Source: Allomuricauda sp. (GTDB lineage: Bacteria > Bacteroidota > Bacteroidia > Flavobacteriales > Flavobacteriaceae). Taken from it: a stretch of DNA of 64,000 nucleotides. The stretch's first letter is position 1; every line of letters starts with the position of its first letter. Shown piece by piece: positions 34,018 to 43,295 of the stretch. The notes below the pieces were generated by a model, which saw only the letters and a program-made list of their open reading frames with translations, was not told the origin of the DNA and did not search any database. The position numbers were made by a program, and so were the translations under genes. Where the stretch lies: NCBI RefSeq assembly GCF_013911645.1, contig NZ_JACESV010000001.1, positions 372,001 through 436,000 on the forward strand. The letters run 5' to 3'.

Positions 34018-35700
34018 TTAATATCCAACTGCGGTATCGTCGCCACGTTTGTCCGCTCCACCTTCGAGCTTTCCATCGGGTAAAACACGAATGGCATCCA
34101 CTTTACCAATAATGGGCGTACGCTCTTCGTTAATAATGTATCCTTTGGATTTTAACTCGGTTTTAAGTTCTTCAGAAAAGCCTTCGGGTTCAAAAATCAC
34201 CATATCGGGCAACCATTGGTGATGGAATCGTGGCGCATTGACTGCTTCTTGCATGCTCAAATTAAACTCATATACGTTTAAAATAGTCTGTGCCACCGCT
34301 GTAATAATGGTGGAACCTCCGGGAGTGCCAACCACCATGTACAATTTACCATCCTTCTCCACAATAGTAGGCGTCATACTACTCAACATACGTTTTTCTG
34401 GTTCAATGCTATTGGCTTCGGCGCCAATAAGTCCAAACATGTTGGGGACACCCGGCTTAGAACTAAAATCGTCCATTTCGTTGTTCAAAAAGAAACCGAG
34501 TTCATCGCAATATAGCTTGGAACCATACCCGCCGTTAAGTGTGGAGGTTACAGAAACGGCATTTCCCTCACTGTCCACTATGGAAAAATGGGTGGTTTGG
34601 GCACTTTCAATAATCTCTACTTCACCGTGGCTTACTTCTGATGATAGTGTGGCCTTATCAAAAGAGAAATTGGCCATTCTTTCTTGAAGATATTCATCAT
34701 TCAGCAGCATATCATAAGGAATGTCCACAAAATCGGGGTCGCCCAAATAGTAATTCCTGTCCGCATACGCTCTTCGAGAAGCTTCGGTAAACAACTGAAT
34801 GGTTTTGGTGGAGTTGTGTCCAAATTTTGAAACATCGTAGGGTTCCATCATTTTAAATATTTGGTTGATGGTAACCCCGCCGCTACTGGGCGGGCTCATG
34901 GAAATAATCTTGATGTCCTTGTAATCAAAAACTATGGGGTCTCTCCAAACAGCTTCATACTTTTCCAAATCTTCTTCGGTGATGTAACCGCCATTTTCCT
35001 GTACAAAAGCAGCCAGTTTTTGGGCAACCTCACCTCTGTAAAAACCATCCCTGCCTTCTTCCATAATTTTTTGAAGTGTTTTGGCGTAGGCGGGGTATTT
35101 TATAGTATCGCCCGTAACAAAAGGACCTGCAAATTTGGTGCTGTCCCCATTGGCTTCAATAAAATCCTCCCGATAGCCTTCCAATCGGTTAGCTTGCTTT
35201 TTGGTGACAACAACGCCTTTTTTTGCAAGTGCTATAATTGGCTCTATAATCTCTTTGAGTGGAAGCTTTCCGAATTTTCTATGCACTTCCAGTACCCCGG
35301 CGACCGTTCCTGGCACACCTACTGCGGTCCCGCCCGAGGTGCTCATTCCTAGAATTACATTGCCCAAGGAATCCAAATACATATCCTTGTGGGCTGCCAA
35401 AGGGGCTTTTTCTCTATAATCGATTCCTCCGACCTCGCCATTGCTCTTGCGGTAAACCATAAATCCGCCTCCGCCAACGCTACCCGCAAAAGGGTATGCG
35501 ACTACCAAAGAAAGTTCTGTTGCGACCATGGCATCAAAAGCATTTCCACCTTTTTTCATAATGTCCGCCGCCAATTGTGAAGCTTCTTCGCGTGCGGATA
35601 CCACCATCGCCTTTTCGGTGACCAGTCCGGTTGGTTTTGCAGGTTGTTGTTTACAATGGATAAATAAGATCAGGGGCAGGAGGAGTATTAGTCTTCGCAT
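34018..35700 (-). CDS. ggt: Gamma-glutamyltransferase, exported
   Basis: The 560-residue precursor begins with a lipoprotein-type signal (LPLILFIHC). It moves or hydrolyses the gamma-glutamyl group of glutathione in the periplasm and matures by self-cleavage before a threonine. That Thr lies in AQTTHFSIVDSEGN (about residue 358), and STLNGGYGSKL, VPNMFGLIG and GTPGGSTII are the usual small-subunit motifs. The large subunit shows VAYPFAGSVGGGGFMV. Its start overlaps the end of acpH by 13 bp. Confidence 0.94.
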   Translation of the reverse strand: MRRLILLLPLILFIHCKQQPAKPTGLVTEKAMVVSAREEASQLAADIMKKGGNAFDAMVATELSLVVAYPFAGSVGGGGFMVYRKSNGEVGGIDYREKAPLAAHKDMYLDSLGNVILGMSTSGGTAVGVPGTVAGVLEVHRKFGKLPLKEIIEPIIALAKKGVVVTKKQANRLEGYREDFIEANGDSTKFAGPFVTGDTIKYPAYAKTLQKIMEEGRDGFYRGEVAQKLAAFVQENGGYITEEDLEKYEAVWRDPIVFDYKDIKIISMSPPSSGGVTINQIFKMMEPYDVSKFGHNSTKTIQLFTEASRRAYADRNYYLGDPDFVDIPYDMLLNDEYLQERMANFSFDKATLSSEVSHGEVEIIESAQTTHFSIVDSEGNAVSVTSTLNGGYGSKLYCDELGFFLNNEMDDFSSKPGVPNMFGLIGAEANSIEPEKRMLSSMTPTIVEKDGKLYMVVGTPGGSTIITAVAQTILNVYEFNLSMQEAVNAPRFHHQWLPDMVIFEPEGFSEELKTELKSKGYIINEERTPIIGKVDAIRVLPDGKLEGGADKRGDDTAVGY

Positions 35701-36281
35701 AGAGAAATAAATTTTTGGTTGGAAAAGGTAATCAATTCTTCAAAAAATGAGGTGAATTCATTTTCAAAATCAGTATAGTGCTCTTCAAGATCTAAAATGG
35801 CAAAATTCATCTTGGATTTATTTTTGGTGCGTCGGTTCATTCCGTTCAAAACACGGTCAATTCCAGCTAAATTGGCATAATTGAGCAACCAATTGTCCGC
35901 AATCATATAGGGCATCATGCGTTTGGTGGCCATGGGGAGGATGTCGTAGTTGTCTTCCAATAAATCATAGAAGTCCTCCACAAATTCATCCAAAGGCGTT
36001 TTGGAATAATCACTCCAGTTTTTGGCCAAAAAATGGTCGTAATAAATATCTACAATAACTCGGCTGTAATGGCTGTAATTTTTATGGAGGCGTTTGCTAC
36101 TTTGCCTCACTATGGGGTGGGAATCGGTAAAGGTGTCAATTTCCCGATGAAGGAGAATCCCTTTCTGGATTTTATCCGGTAGATGTTTGTACTTGTTTCC
36201 ACGGATATGATCGGCAAAGAAATTACCCAAAGTTATTTCCTTATCATCAAAAGATAGATAAATATGAGCCAAGAAGTTCAT
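35688..36281 (-). CDS. acpH: Acyl carrier protein phosphodiesterase
   Basis: The 197-residue cytosolic enzyme hydrolyses the phosphopantetheine arm from holo-ACP. HD-like metal residues appear in MNFLAHIYLS and LGNFFADHIRG, with LLHREIDTFTDSHP (about 64-77) typical of the family. The sequence is complete. It is the first gene of a run of five minus-strand genes. Confidence 0.88.
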   Translation of the reverse strand: MNFLAHIYLSFDDKEITLGNFFADHIRGNKYKHLPDKIQKGILLHREIDTFTDSHPIVRQSSKRLHKNYSHYSRVIVDIYYDHFLAKNWSDYSKTPLDEFVEDFYDLLEDNYDILPMATKRMMPYMIADNWLLNYANLAGIDRVLNGMNRRTKNKSKMNFAILDLEEHYTDFENEFTSFFEELITFSNQKFISLCED

Positions 36282-36344
36282 CGGGGCAAATTCTTTTTCT
36301 GTCGAAATTTACAAATTCAAAACATGGAATCGGATATGCCCGAT

Positions 36345-36352
36345 TATATTTG
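36345..36352 (+). promoter_or_regulatory. Predicted -7 box of glmM
   Basis: TATATTTG is an exact TAnnTTTG match 20 bp before the glmM start. No TTG occurs at the standard -33 distance. Confidence 0.5.
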
Positions 36353-36372
36353 CAAAAACTTTTTTAACAATT

Positions 36373-37761
36373 ATGACACTGATCAAATCAATTTCTGGAA
36401 TACGGGGAACCATTGGGGGCAACACTAACGATAACTTAACACCTGTGGATGCGGTTAAATTTGCTGCTGCTTATGGGACTTGGTTAAAGTCTTATTCCAA
36501 CAAACAAAAATTGAAGGTTGTAATTGGACGGGATGCCCGTTTGTCGGGCGAGATGATCCAGAACTTGGTGGTTTCCACCTTGGTCGGGTTGGGGATCGAT
36601 GTGATTGATTTGGGATTGTCCACCACGCCAACGGTAGAAATTGCTGTTCCTTTGGAAAAGGCTGATGGCGGAATCATTTTAACGGCCAGCCATAACCCCA
36701 AGCAATGGAATGCCCTTAAATTGTTGAACGAACGTGGTGAGTTTTTGGATGCTGAGCAAGGAGCAAAGATTTTGGCTTTGGCAGAGCAAGAGGATTTTGA
36801 ATTTGCAGAAGTGGATGATTTGGGGGAAATCGTTAAAAATGATTCTTATATCGATATCCATATAGATGAAGTTTTGGAACTTTCCTTGGTTGATGCCGAT
36901 GTAATTAGGGGCAAGGGATTCAAAGTTGTGGTCGATGGCGTAAACTCCACAGGAGGTATTGCCATTCCCAAACTGTTGGAAGAACTGGGCGTGGAAGTAG
37001 TGAAGCTTTATTGTGACCCAACGGGCCATTTTCCGCACAATCCAGAACCCTTAAAAGAGCATTTGGGAGACATCTGTAAAAAAGTGGTGGAGGAGAAAGC
37101 TGATTTTGGTATTGTGGTCGACCCCGATGTGGACCGTTTGGCATTTATCAGCAATGACGGACAGATGTTCGGGGAGGAATACACTTTGGTGGCCTGTGCC
37201 GATTATGTCTTGGGCAAGACCAAGGGGAATACCGTTTCCAATCTTTCATCCTCCAGGGCATTGCGCGATGTTACCGAAAAACACGGTGGCACATACGAAG
37301 CTGCTGCGGTCGGTGAGGTCAATGTAGTGACCAAAATGAAAGAAAACAACGCCATTATTGGTGGAGAGGGGAACGGAGGAATTATTTACCCAGAAAGCCA
37401 TTATGGGCGTGATGCCTTGGTTGGGACAGCTTTGTTCTTGATGTTGATGGCTGAGCGAGGCGGAACCGTTGCCGAACTGCGTGCAAGCTACCCGAGCTAT
37501 TTTATGAGCAAGAAGAAAATTCAATTGACCCCTGACTTGGATGTGGATGCCCTTTTGGAGGCCATGTACAACAAATATAAAGATGAAGAGGTGTCAACCA
37601 TTGATGGAGTAAAGATTGATTTCCCCGAAAACTGGGTGCACTTAAGAAAATCCAATACGGAACCTATCATCCGAATTTACACCGAGGCAAAATCACAGGA
37701 CGAAGCGGATGGCTTGGCCGACCGAATCATTGGTGAAATCAAGGAAGTAGCGGGAATTTAG
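36373..37761 (+). CDS. glmM: Phosphoglucosamine mutase
   Basis: It interconverts glucosamine-6-phosphate and glucosamine-1-phosphate for peptidoglycan and LPS synthesis. The 462 residues show the four phosphohexomutase domains: IRGTIGG at the start, the phosphoserine in LTASHNPKQWNALK (about residue 101), the metal loop DPDVDRLAF (about 252), the sugar loop GGEGNGGIIYPE, and the phosphate loop RKSNTEPIIRIYTEA (near 425). Its end overlaps the convergent acyltransferase gene by 4 bp. Confidence 0.93.
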   Translation: MTLIKSISGIRGTIGGNTNDNLTPVDAVKFAAAYGTWLKSYSNKQKLKVVIGRDARLSGEMIQNLVVSTLVGLGIDVIDLGLSTTPTVEIAVPLEKADGGIILTASHNPKQWNALKLLNERGEFLDAEQGAKILALAEQEDFEFAEVDDLGEIVKNDSYIDIHIDEVLELSLVDADVIRGKGFKVVVDGVNSTGGIAIPKLLEELGVEVVKLYCDPTGHFPHNPEPLKEHLGDICKKVVEEKADFGIVVDPDVDRLAFISNDGQMFGEEYTLVACADYVLGKTKGNTVSNLSSSRALRDVTEKHGGTYEAAAVGEVNVVTKMKENNAIIGGEGNGGIIYPESHYGRDALVGTALFLMLMAERGGTVAELRASYPSYFMSKKKIQLTPDLDVDALLEAMYNKYKDEEVSTIDGVKIDFPENWVHLRKSNTEPIIRIYTEAKSQDEADGLADRIIGEIKEVAGI

Positions 37762-38669
37762 GCTGTTTTTATTGGTTCTTTTTGGAACTCTTTCGGTACT
37801 TTGTCCTTGTGTTTCCAGCGTTTATGCGTCCAGAAGTAATATTCCGGAGCCTCACGAATGGATTTTTCTGTTTCTCTTAAGAAGGCATCCGTAATTCCGT
37901 AATCAGGAACTTCGGTAGGGTTTTCGGTAAGTATTTTAAATGTACCTTCATAATACCCTCTTTTCTTTTTTTGAACTTTCAGGTATACGGGTACAATATT
38001 GTTTGCTTTGCAGATTTCTTCGCCTCCTACGTGAGCTGGAACTACAATGCCCATAAAGTCGGTCCAGTACTTGGCTCTGCTCACCATGGGAGATTGGTCG
38101 CTGATTATCCCGACCATTAATAATTTCTTACTTTCTTTTGCCTCTTTCAGGATTTTTCTGCATTCTTTGGTTGAAATCAACTCGGTGTTGTATTTGCCTC
38201 GGATGTTTCTCACCAATTTATCAAAATATTTGTTCTCCACTTTTTGATAAATACCATAGCCTTTGGATATGATTTGAAGGTTCAAGGACAATACCCACTC
38301 CCAACTGGCATAATGGGGAAGCATAAGCATGGTATTGATGCCTTTTTTTTCCAACCCATTGAGCAGCTCAATATTGGTTACGGTGAACCGCTTTTGAATT
38401 TCTTTTTTGCTCATGCCCATGGTCTTCATCATTTCCAAGAAGATGTCGCACATGTGCCTGAAGAACTTTTTTTCGATCATCAATCGTTCTTCATCCGACT
38501 TTTCAGGGAAAGCAAGGACCAAGTTGTTGCGTACCACTTTTTTACGATACCCGATTACATGGTACAAGAGTACATAGACACCATCAGAAATAAAATAAAT
38601 GATTTTAAAGGGAAGTCTGGAAATCAACCAGAGCAAAGGATAAACAAGGATATAAACTACCAGCTGCAT
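37758..38669 (-). CDS. Lipid A acyltransferase-like (LpxL/HtrB family)
   Basis: The 303-residue membrane-associated enzyme transfers an acyl chain to a lipid precursor. The catalytic HX4(D/E) motif is HYASWE (about residue 119). The N-terminus has a hydrophobic segment (LVYILVYPLLWLISRLPF). GIISDQSPM and VPVYLKVQKKKRGYYEGTFK match the family. It probably completes lipid A or an aminolipid on the inner leaflet. Confidence 0.9.
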   Translation of the reverse strand: MQLVVYILVYPLLWLISRLPFKIIYFISDGVYVLLYHVIGYRKKVVRNNLVLAFPEKSDEERLMIEKKFFRHMCDIFLEMMKTMGMSKKEIQKRFTVTNIELLNGLEKKGINTMLMLPHYASWEWVLSLNLQIISKGYGIYQKVENKYFDKLVRNIRGKYNTELISTKECRKILKEAKESKKLLMVGIISDQSPMVSRAKYWTDFMGIVVPAHVGGEEICKANNIVPVYLKVQKKKRGYYEGTFKILTENPTEVPDYGITDAFLRETEKSIREAPEYYFWTHKRWKHKDKVPKEFQKEPIKTA

Positions 38670-38695
38670 AGACTATTCTTGTGTACAAATATAGC

Positions 38696-38703
38696 TATAT
38701 TTG
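38696..38703 (+). promoter_or_regulatory. Predicted -7 box of the rhomboid gene
   Basis: TATATTTG matches TAnnTTTG and lies 19 bp before the rhomboid ATG. A TTG at 38679 is a little too close (14-bp spacer). Confidence 0.45.
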
Positions 38704-38722
38704 AACCCAAACCTTTATTTAC

Positions 38723-39373
38723 ATGCTTAATTTACATATTGCCACTATTGCTATTATGGCCGCCAATGTCTTGGTTTCCTTACGCGGATTCAACAACATG
38801 ATTTTTTTTGATAGATACAAGTTCAATATCAGCGCCATACAGGCCGGGCAGCGTGAAAGAATGGTGACTTCGGGCTTCTTGCACGTAGATATTTCCCATT
38901 TGTTCCTGAACATGTTCACGCTCTACTTTTTTGCTCCCGTGGTAATCAGCTGGTTTGGTTCCATCAAGTTTCTGATTATTTACCTAGTTAGTTTGATTGC
39001 TGGCAGTCTTCTGGCTTTGTTTTTCCATAAAGATGAGCCTTATTATAGTGCCGTTGGCGCCAGTGGTGCAGTGATGGGGGTTCTGTATGCGGCCATATTG
39101 TTGAATCCTGATATGCAATTGGGCATTATGTTTATCCCGATTCCCTTACCTGCGTATGTGTTGGGAATTGCTTATTTGTTGTATTCCATATGGGGTATGA
39201 AGAGTAGAATGGGCAACATTGGACATACCGCTCACTTTGGTGGGGCCATTGGGGGCTATGCAACCACTTTGTTGTTTAAGCCAGAACTTTTTGTGACGGA
39301 TACACTAATTGTGGTGTTACTGGCCATTCCCATAATCATCCTGTTTGTTTTGGGGAAAATGGGGAAGATTTAG
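38723..39373 (+). CDS. Rhomboid intramembrane serine protease
   Basis: The 216-residue protein has six hydrophobic segments. The catalytic serine is in GASGAVMGVLYA (about residue 115) and the catalytic histidine in HTAHFGGAIGGY (about 175). DISHLFLNMFTLYFF is the typical HxxxN region. Such enzymes cut substrates inside the membrane. It is divergent from the LpxL-like gene and followed by a repeat block. Confidence 0.92.
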   Translation: MLNLHIATIAIMAANVLVSLRGFNNMIFFDRYKFNISAIQAGQRERMVTSGFLHVDISHLFLNMFTLYFFAPVVISWFGSIKFLIIYLVSLIAGSLLALFFHKDEPYYSAVGASGAVMGVLYAAILLNPDMQLGIMFIPIPLPAYVLGIAYLLYSIWGMKSRMGNIGHTAHFGGAIGGYATTLLFKPELFVTDTLIVVLLAIPIIILFVLGKMGKI

Positions 39374-40012
39374 GTTCAAGACTCAAGTTCAAGTGCAAGA
39401 CTCAAGTTCAGAGTTAGGAGTTATTGGGTTATTCAGTTACTGCCGACTGCGTACTGCAAACTGTATTACTGCCTAGAGCATCAATCTCCTATAATCCCTA
39501 CCCACGGCAGACACGAATTGCACAAATGACCATCAATTATTCCATTTTCATTACGAACCGACCAATGGGAGGGTGAGAAATCTACTTTATAATCTGTTCC
39601 CAGGTTTTTTTTAAAGATGGATTCCTGCCTTCGCAGTAATGACAAACTCAGGCATCAAGTTCAAGAGCAAAGAAAAGAGAACCAAGACTTCGTGCATCGT
39701 GCATCCGACTAGGTTATTGGGTTATTGAGTTACTGCTTACCGCCAACTGACTTCCGACTTCGTGCATAAAACTCAAACGTCAAGTTTAAGAGCCAAGAAT
39801 CAAGACTCAAGAACCAAGACTCAAGTTCAGAGTTACTAAGTTATTGGCTTACTGCCTAACTGCTGACTGCAAATTCAAATATCAAGTTCCAAAACTCCCG
39901 ACTTCGGACATCGGGCTTCCGACCTCTGGATCAAATTATTGGGTTATTGAGTTACTGCGGACTGCCAACTGCCACTGCTTACTGCAAACTGTATTACTGG
40001 ACCGCATCAATC
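39374..40012. repeat. Intergenic word-repeat block (copy c)
   Basis: About 640 bp without a gene consist of recurring words: caagactcaagttcaag, ttattgggttattgagtta (39713, 39936; a variant at 39419), actgccaactg and acttccgacttcgtgcat. A 20-bp exact copy, tactgcaaactgtattactg, occurs at 39452 and 39980, each followed by a shared gcatcaatc. A decayed REP-like hairpin ending in aatgaca lies at about 39610-39640. Confidence 0.72.
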
Positions 40013-40528
40013 CCAAAGCTCGGTGACTTCTTTTTTTACAAAGGCCAAAGCGGCGTTGGAAGGAGATTCTTTTTCCATAGTCTGATTGAGAATATCTTCC
40101 CGAAGCTTATCCGGAGAATCGGTTTCGCTCATTCCAGCGGAACGGATGATTTGAATGGTTGCATTTTTAGCCGTTTTGATAATGTTCCAGCAAGAATCGG
40201 ACATATATATCTGCTGTGATAGATTATGCTCAAATTCCGTTTCAATCTGTTTGATCAACAGGTTTTCGTAATCACTTTTCTTTTTACCTGTTGGCGCTAC
40301 TCGAACCACAAGACTGTTCAGGGCAATACGCTCCAAAAAGAGCGCCATACGCTCGTATGCTTGTAAACGTATAGGCAAAGTTTCTTTTTGAGAATCTTTG
40401 TGCAGTAAAAAGCGTCTGCGACCATCTTCATTCCGGGTGTGCAATCTAAAAAAATAAAAAGCAACTGCTCCGGTAACAACAGCTGGTAATAAATAAGCAA
40501 ATAACTGAAGGATTTGATCTCCACTCAT
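40007..40528 (-). CDS. Conserved hypothetical protein with one N-terminal membrane helix, 173 aa
   Basis: I do not recognise a named family. One hydrophobic segment (about 6-26, LQLFAYLLPAVVTGAVAFYF) is followed by a charged cytosolic or periplasmic domain with LQAYERMALFLERIALNSLV and FEHNLSQQIYMSDSCWNII. Its stop codon lies inside the repeat unit at 40004-40012. It follows the OmpA-like paralogue in the same direction. Confidence 0.75.
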   Translation of the reverse strand: MSGDQILQLFAYLLPAVVTGAVAFYFFRLHTRNEDGRRRFLLHKDSQKETLPIRLQAYERMALFLERIALNSLVVRVAPTGKKKSDYENLLIKQIETEFEHNLSQQIYMSDSCWNIIKTAKNATIQIIRSAGMSETDSPDKLREDILNQTMEKESPSNAALAFVKKEVTELWD

Positions 40529-40607
40529 AAGGTAGTCAGGTTTTTATTGATTTTACTCTACCAAGAACGCATCAAAACCTTAAAAAGTATTTTAAGCCAA
40601 AAGGTTA

Positions 40608-41378
40608 TTAGTTACCTTTCGTACTTTCTTTGGCTTTGGCGTAAAATCCTTTATAGTCCGGCTGTAATTTGATGTTGATTCCCTCCTTAAAATTACCATC
40701 TTTAGCGGTAACATTGATGCTTTCGGCAGGAACTTCCAAACTTGTCACCAATGCTGAAGCAACAGCCGCCATTTGATTGTAGGTTGGACCATATTCCCCG
40801 GTAATGTTAAGTCCTTCAACTTCTGCTTTAAAATTAGGATTGGTTTTGATTACACTGGCTACGCCGGCCAACCATGTTTTGCCTTCCTCTGTCAATTCTG
40901 ATGAAGTATCCGAGCCAAAAAGTGCGGTTAAACTATTGCTGATAACAACGATGCCTTCTTCAACACCCACCTTAGCATTTTCACCTAAAGTCTGTTTGAT
41001 TCTGGTCAAGGAAACAATGGCCGTAGAGTCGTTGGCGGAAATCATATCGTTTATGCCACTTAGTTGTTTTTCCTTTCTGGCCAAAGCTTCCATGGCACGG
41101 TCTACGTTATCCGAATTTTGTTTGGAAAGTTCCGAGAAGTTGCTCATATTGCTTAAAAGCGTAGCATTGGCATCTCGAAGGGTAGCATTTTCAGATTTAA
41201 GTGCCTCTGCCTCGGCATTGGCTGATGATATTTCTCGTCTTGCCTTTGCTAATTCCTGCTCCACTTCGGAAATTCTGGTTTTCAAAGTATCTATTTCAGC
41301 AAAAAGTTCGCTTTTTCGTTGAGAGAAAGCACTTGAAGCTATCACTAAAAACAGGATTAGGGGTAAATTTCTTTTCAT
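40608..41378 (-). CDS. Exported coiled-coil protein with degenerate OmpA-like domain
   Basis: The 256-residue protein has a cleavable signal (LPLILFLVIASSAFS, cut after about residue 19), a long coiled coil (about 25-120) and a beta-alpha domain (about 130-250). Arrangement and local sequence follow the lipoprotein at 52082: SNMSNFSELSKQNSDNVDRAM matches NNMGNLTTLTTKGAENLEKS in pattern, and VEEGIVVISNSL matches VEKGVVFVSISDK. In place of the peptidoglycan-binding GHTDN...LS..RA it has VEGLNITGEYGPTYN, so wall binding is probably lost. Function is unknown. Confidence 0.77.
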   Translation of the reverse strand: MKRNLPLILFLVIASSAFSQRKSELFAEIDTLKTRISEVEQELAKARREISSANAEAEALKSENATLRDANATLLSNMSNFSELSKQNSDNVDRAMEALARKEKQLSGINDMISANDSTAIVSLTRIKQTLGENAKVGVEEGIVVISNSLTALFGSDTSSELTEEGKTWLAGVASVIKTNPNFKAEVEGLNITGEYGPTYNQMAAVASALVTSLEVPAESINVTAKDGNFKEGINIKLQPDYKGFYAKAKESTKGN

Positions 41379-41415
41379 AAGTAGTAATATAGTTTATTTA
41401 ATATCTGGGGCTAAA

Positions 41416-42990
41416 TTATAATGTTTTTTGCAGTTCTGGTTTTCCGCCCAAGTGTTCACAATCCAAAAGATTTTGCATAGAATCAAATTTCACCTTTTCT
41501 TTTTGGTAACCATAAACGGATTTTAAATCGCTGCTAAGATAATCATCATCCACGTTTACTTGTACATCATCCATATTAAATTGACAAGGATGCTCGTAAC
41601 CCGCAGCATGGGTGATTTCCAACAACTCTTTCCTGAATGTTTTAAAGTATTGCGCCAATCTATCGGATTTTAAAGGCACATTTATGCCGCTTTGACGCCA
41701 CTTACTTTGGGTGGCGACACCAGCAGGACAACGGTTGGTATGACAAACCTGTGCTTGAATGCACCCAATGCTCATCATGGCTTCCCGGGCTACGTTAATG
41801 CAATCGGCTCCCATGGCAAATGCCATTGCCGCTTTTCCAGGGAAACCCAGCTTGCCGCTGCCAATAAATACAACTCTTTCCGTAAGTCCGTATTCCGTGA
41901 ACAAACTGTATACTTTGGAAAATCCATACGTCCACGGTAGGGATACATGATCGGCAAAACTTGGAGGAGCCGCACCTGTTCCGCCTTCGCCACCATCAAT
42001 GGTGATAAAATCCGGTCCTTTGCCCGTCTTTTTCATTAAATCGGCCAATTCTTCCCACTGCTCGACTTTTCCAATGGCACCTTTTATGCCGACAGGCAAT
42101 CCAGTTTCCTCTGCAATGGATTCGATAAACTCCAAAAGTTCTGGGATTGTTGTGAATGCTTTGTGGGTGGGAGGGGAAATAACATCCTTGCCGACTTCAA
42201 CACCACGTATCTCTGCAAGCTCTGGTGTAATTTTTGAGCCAGGAAGCACACCGCCTTTGCCGGGTTTTGCTCCTTGGGATAGTTTTATCTCAATGGCTTT
42301 GATGCATGGATTTTCATCCACCAGGACTTTTAACTTGTCCATGGAAAAACCACCATCACGAGACCTCACACCAAAATAACCTGTCCCAAAATGAAAAATA
42401 ACATCACCCCCTTGTTTGTGATATGGGGAAAGTCCACCCTCACCAGTATTATGATAAGCACCACACTTTTCCACACCCCTGTTCAATGATTCAATGGCAG
42501 CAGCGGACAAAGACCCAAAGCTCATAGCCGAAACATTGATTATGGATGCAGGGCGATACGGTTTTTTACGTTTGTTGTAAGTGCCCATCACCTTAGCACA
42601 AGGCAAAAAATAGGGATGGTTTTTATTTGGATGGTTTTCGGGCACTTGAAACCCGATCATCGCATTTTTGATGAAAATATGTTGGTGTTTGTAGATATCC
42701 CTGTCCGTTCCAAAGCCTTCATAATTGTTCTCTTTTTTTGCAGATGCGTAAATCCAGCTTCGTTCTATACGGTTAAAGGGGAGTTCTTCCCGGTTATTGG
42801 CCACAAAATACTGCCGCATTTCCGGACCAATACTTTCCAACCAATACCGAAGATGACCTACAATGGGGTAATTATGACTGATGGTATGCGCTTTTTGGAA
42901 AAAGATATCACGAATGGCCACCATGAGGAGGAAAATCAAAACCCAGGCCCACCAAGGGATATCGGCCAAAAAATCAAGGAATGTTTCCAT
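41416..42990 (-). CDS. FMN-binding glutamate synthase-like protein, membrane-anchored
   Basis: The 524-residue protein begins with one membrane helix (about 13-27), then the FMN/glutamate-synthase central domain (TIM barrel). Motifs are NVSAMSFGSLSAAA (about 152), FITIDGGEGGTGAAP (about 330), and GADCINVAREAM. The CIQAQVCHTNRCPAGVATQ cysteines match the 3Fe-4S ligands of GltB. No amidotransferase or NADPH domain is present, so it is a stand-alone FMN/Fe-S redox protein of uncertain substrate. It shares direction with the two genes downstream. Confidence 0.9.
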   Translation of the reverse strand: METFLDFLADIPWWAWVLIFLLMVAIRDIFFQKAHTISHNYPIVGHLRYWLESIGPEMRQYFVANNREELPFNRIERSWIYASAKKENNYEGFGTDRDIYKHQHIFIKNAMIGFQVPENHPNKNHPYFLPCAKVMGTYNKRKKPYRPASIINVSAMSFGSLSAAAIESLNRGVEKCGAYHNTGEGGLSPYHKQGGDVIFHFGTGYFGVRSRDGGFSMDKLKVLVDENPCIKAIEIKLSQGAKPGKGGVLPGSKITPELAEIRGVEVGKDVISPPTHKAFTTIPELLEFIESIAEETGLPVGIKGAIGKVEQWEELADLMKKTGKGPDFITIDGGEGGTGAAPPSFADHVSLPWTYGFSKVYSLFTEYGLTERVVFIGSGKLGFPGKAAMAFAMGADCINVAREAMMSIGCIQAQVCHTNRCPAGVATQSKWRQSGINVPLKSDRLAQYFKTFRKELLEITHAAGYEHPCQFNMDDVQVNVDDDYLSSDLKSVYGYQKEKVKFDSMQNLLDCEHLGGKPELQKTL

Positions 42991-43168
42991 TTATATAGTT
43001 TGACGTAGTAGCTACAAATATCAAACCCCAATATTCAAATTCCAAATGCTGGAGGATATTGGGGCTAAAGTATTATTTTTAGTTAAAGGTTAAAAACCCT
43101 ACAAACTTGCTTGACGGCAGTCAGGTTTTATTGCAGTTACTTTGGTTGCTATAATTTTTTTTGGATAA

Positions 43169-43230
43169 TCCCCTCTCCGGTCTCCCCAAAGGGGAGAAGT
43201 TTCCCTCCTTGGAGGGATTAAGGGAGGACC
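43169..43230. repeat. REP-like double hairpin
   Basis: Two adjacent stems occur: tctcccc/ggggaga (43181-43187 and 43191-43197) and ccctcc/ggaggg (43203-43208 and 43211-43216). This pair of hairpins is a different class from the gcagtcga elements. It lies in the gap 43009-43295, downstream of the amidohydrolase gene, and could also stop transcription. Confidence 0.6.
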
Positions 43231-43295
43231 TGATACCAGATGGCAAAGAATTTCATTCTTTTCTTTAAAACTATGGATTTCAAATCCACAGCGGT

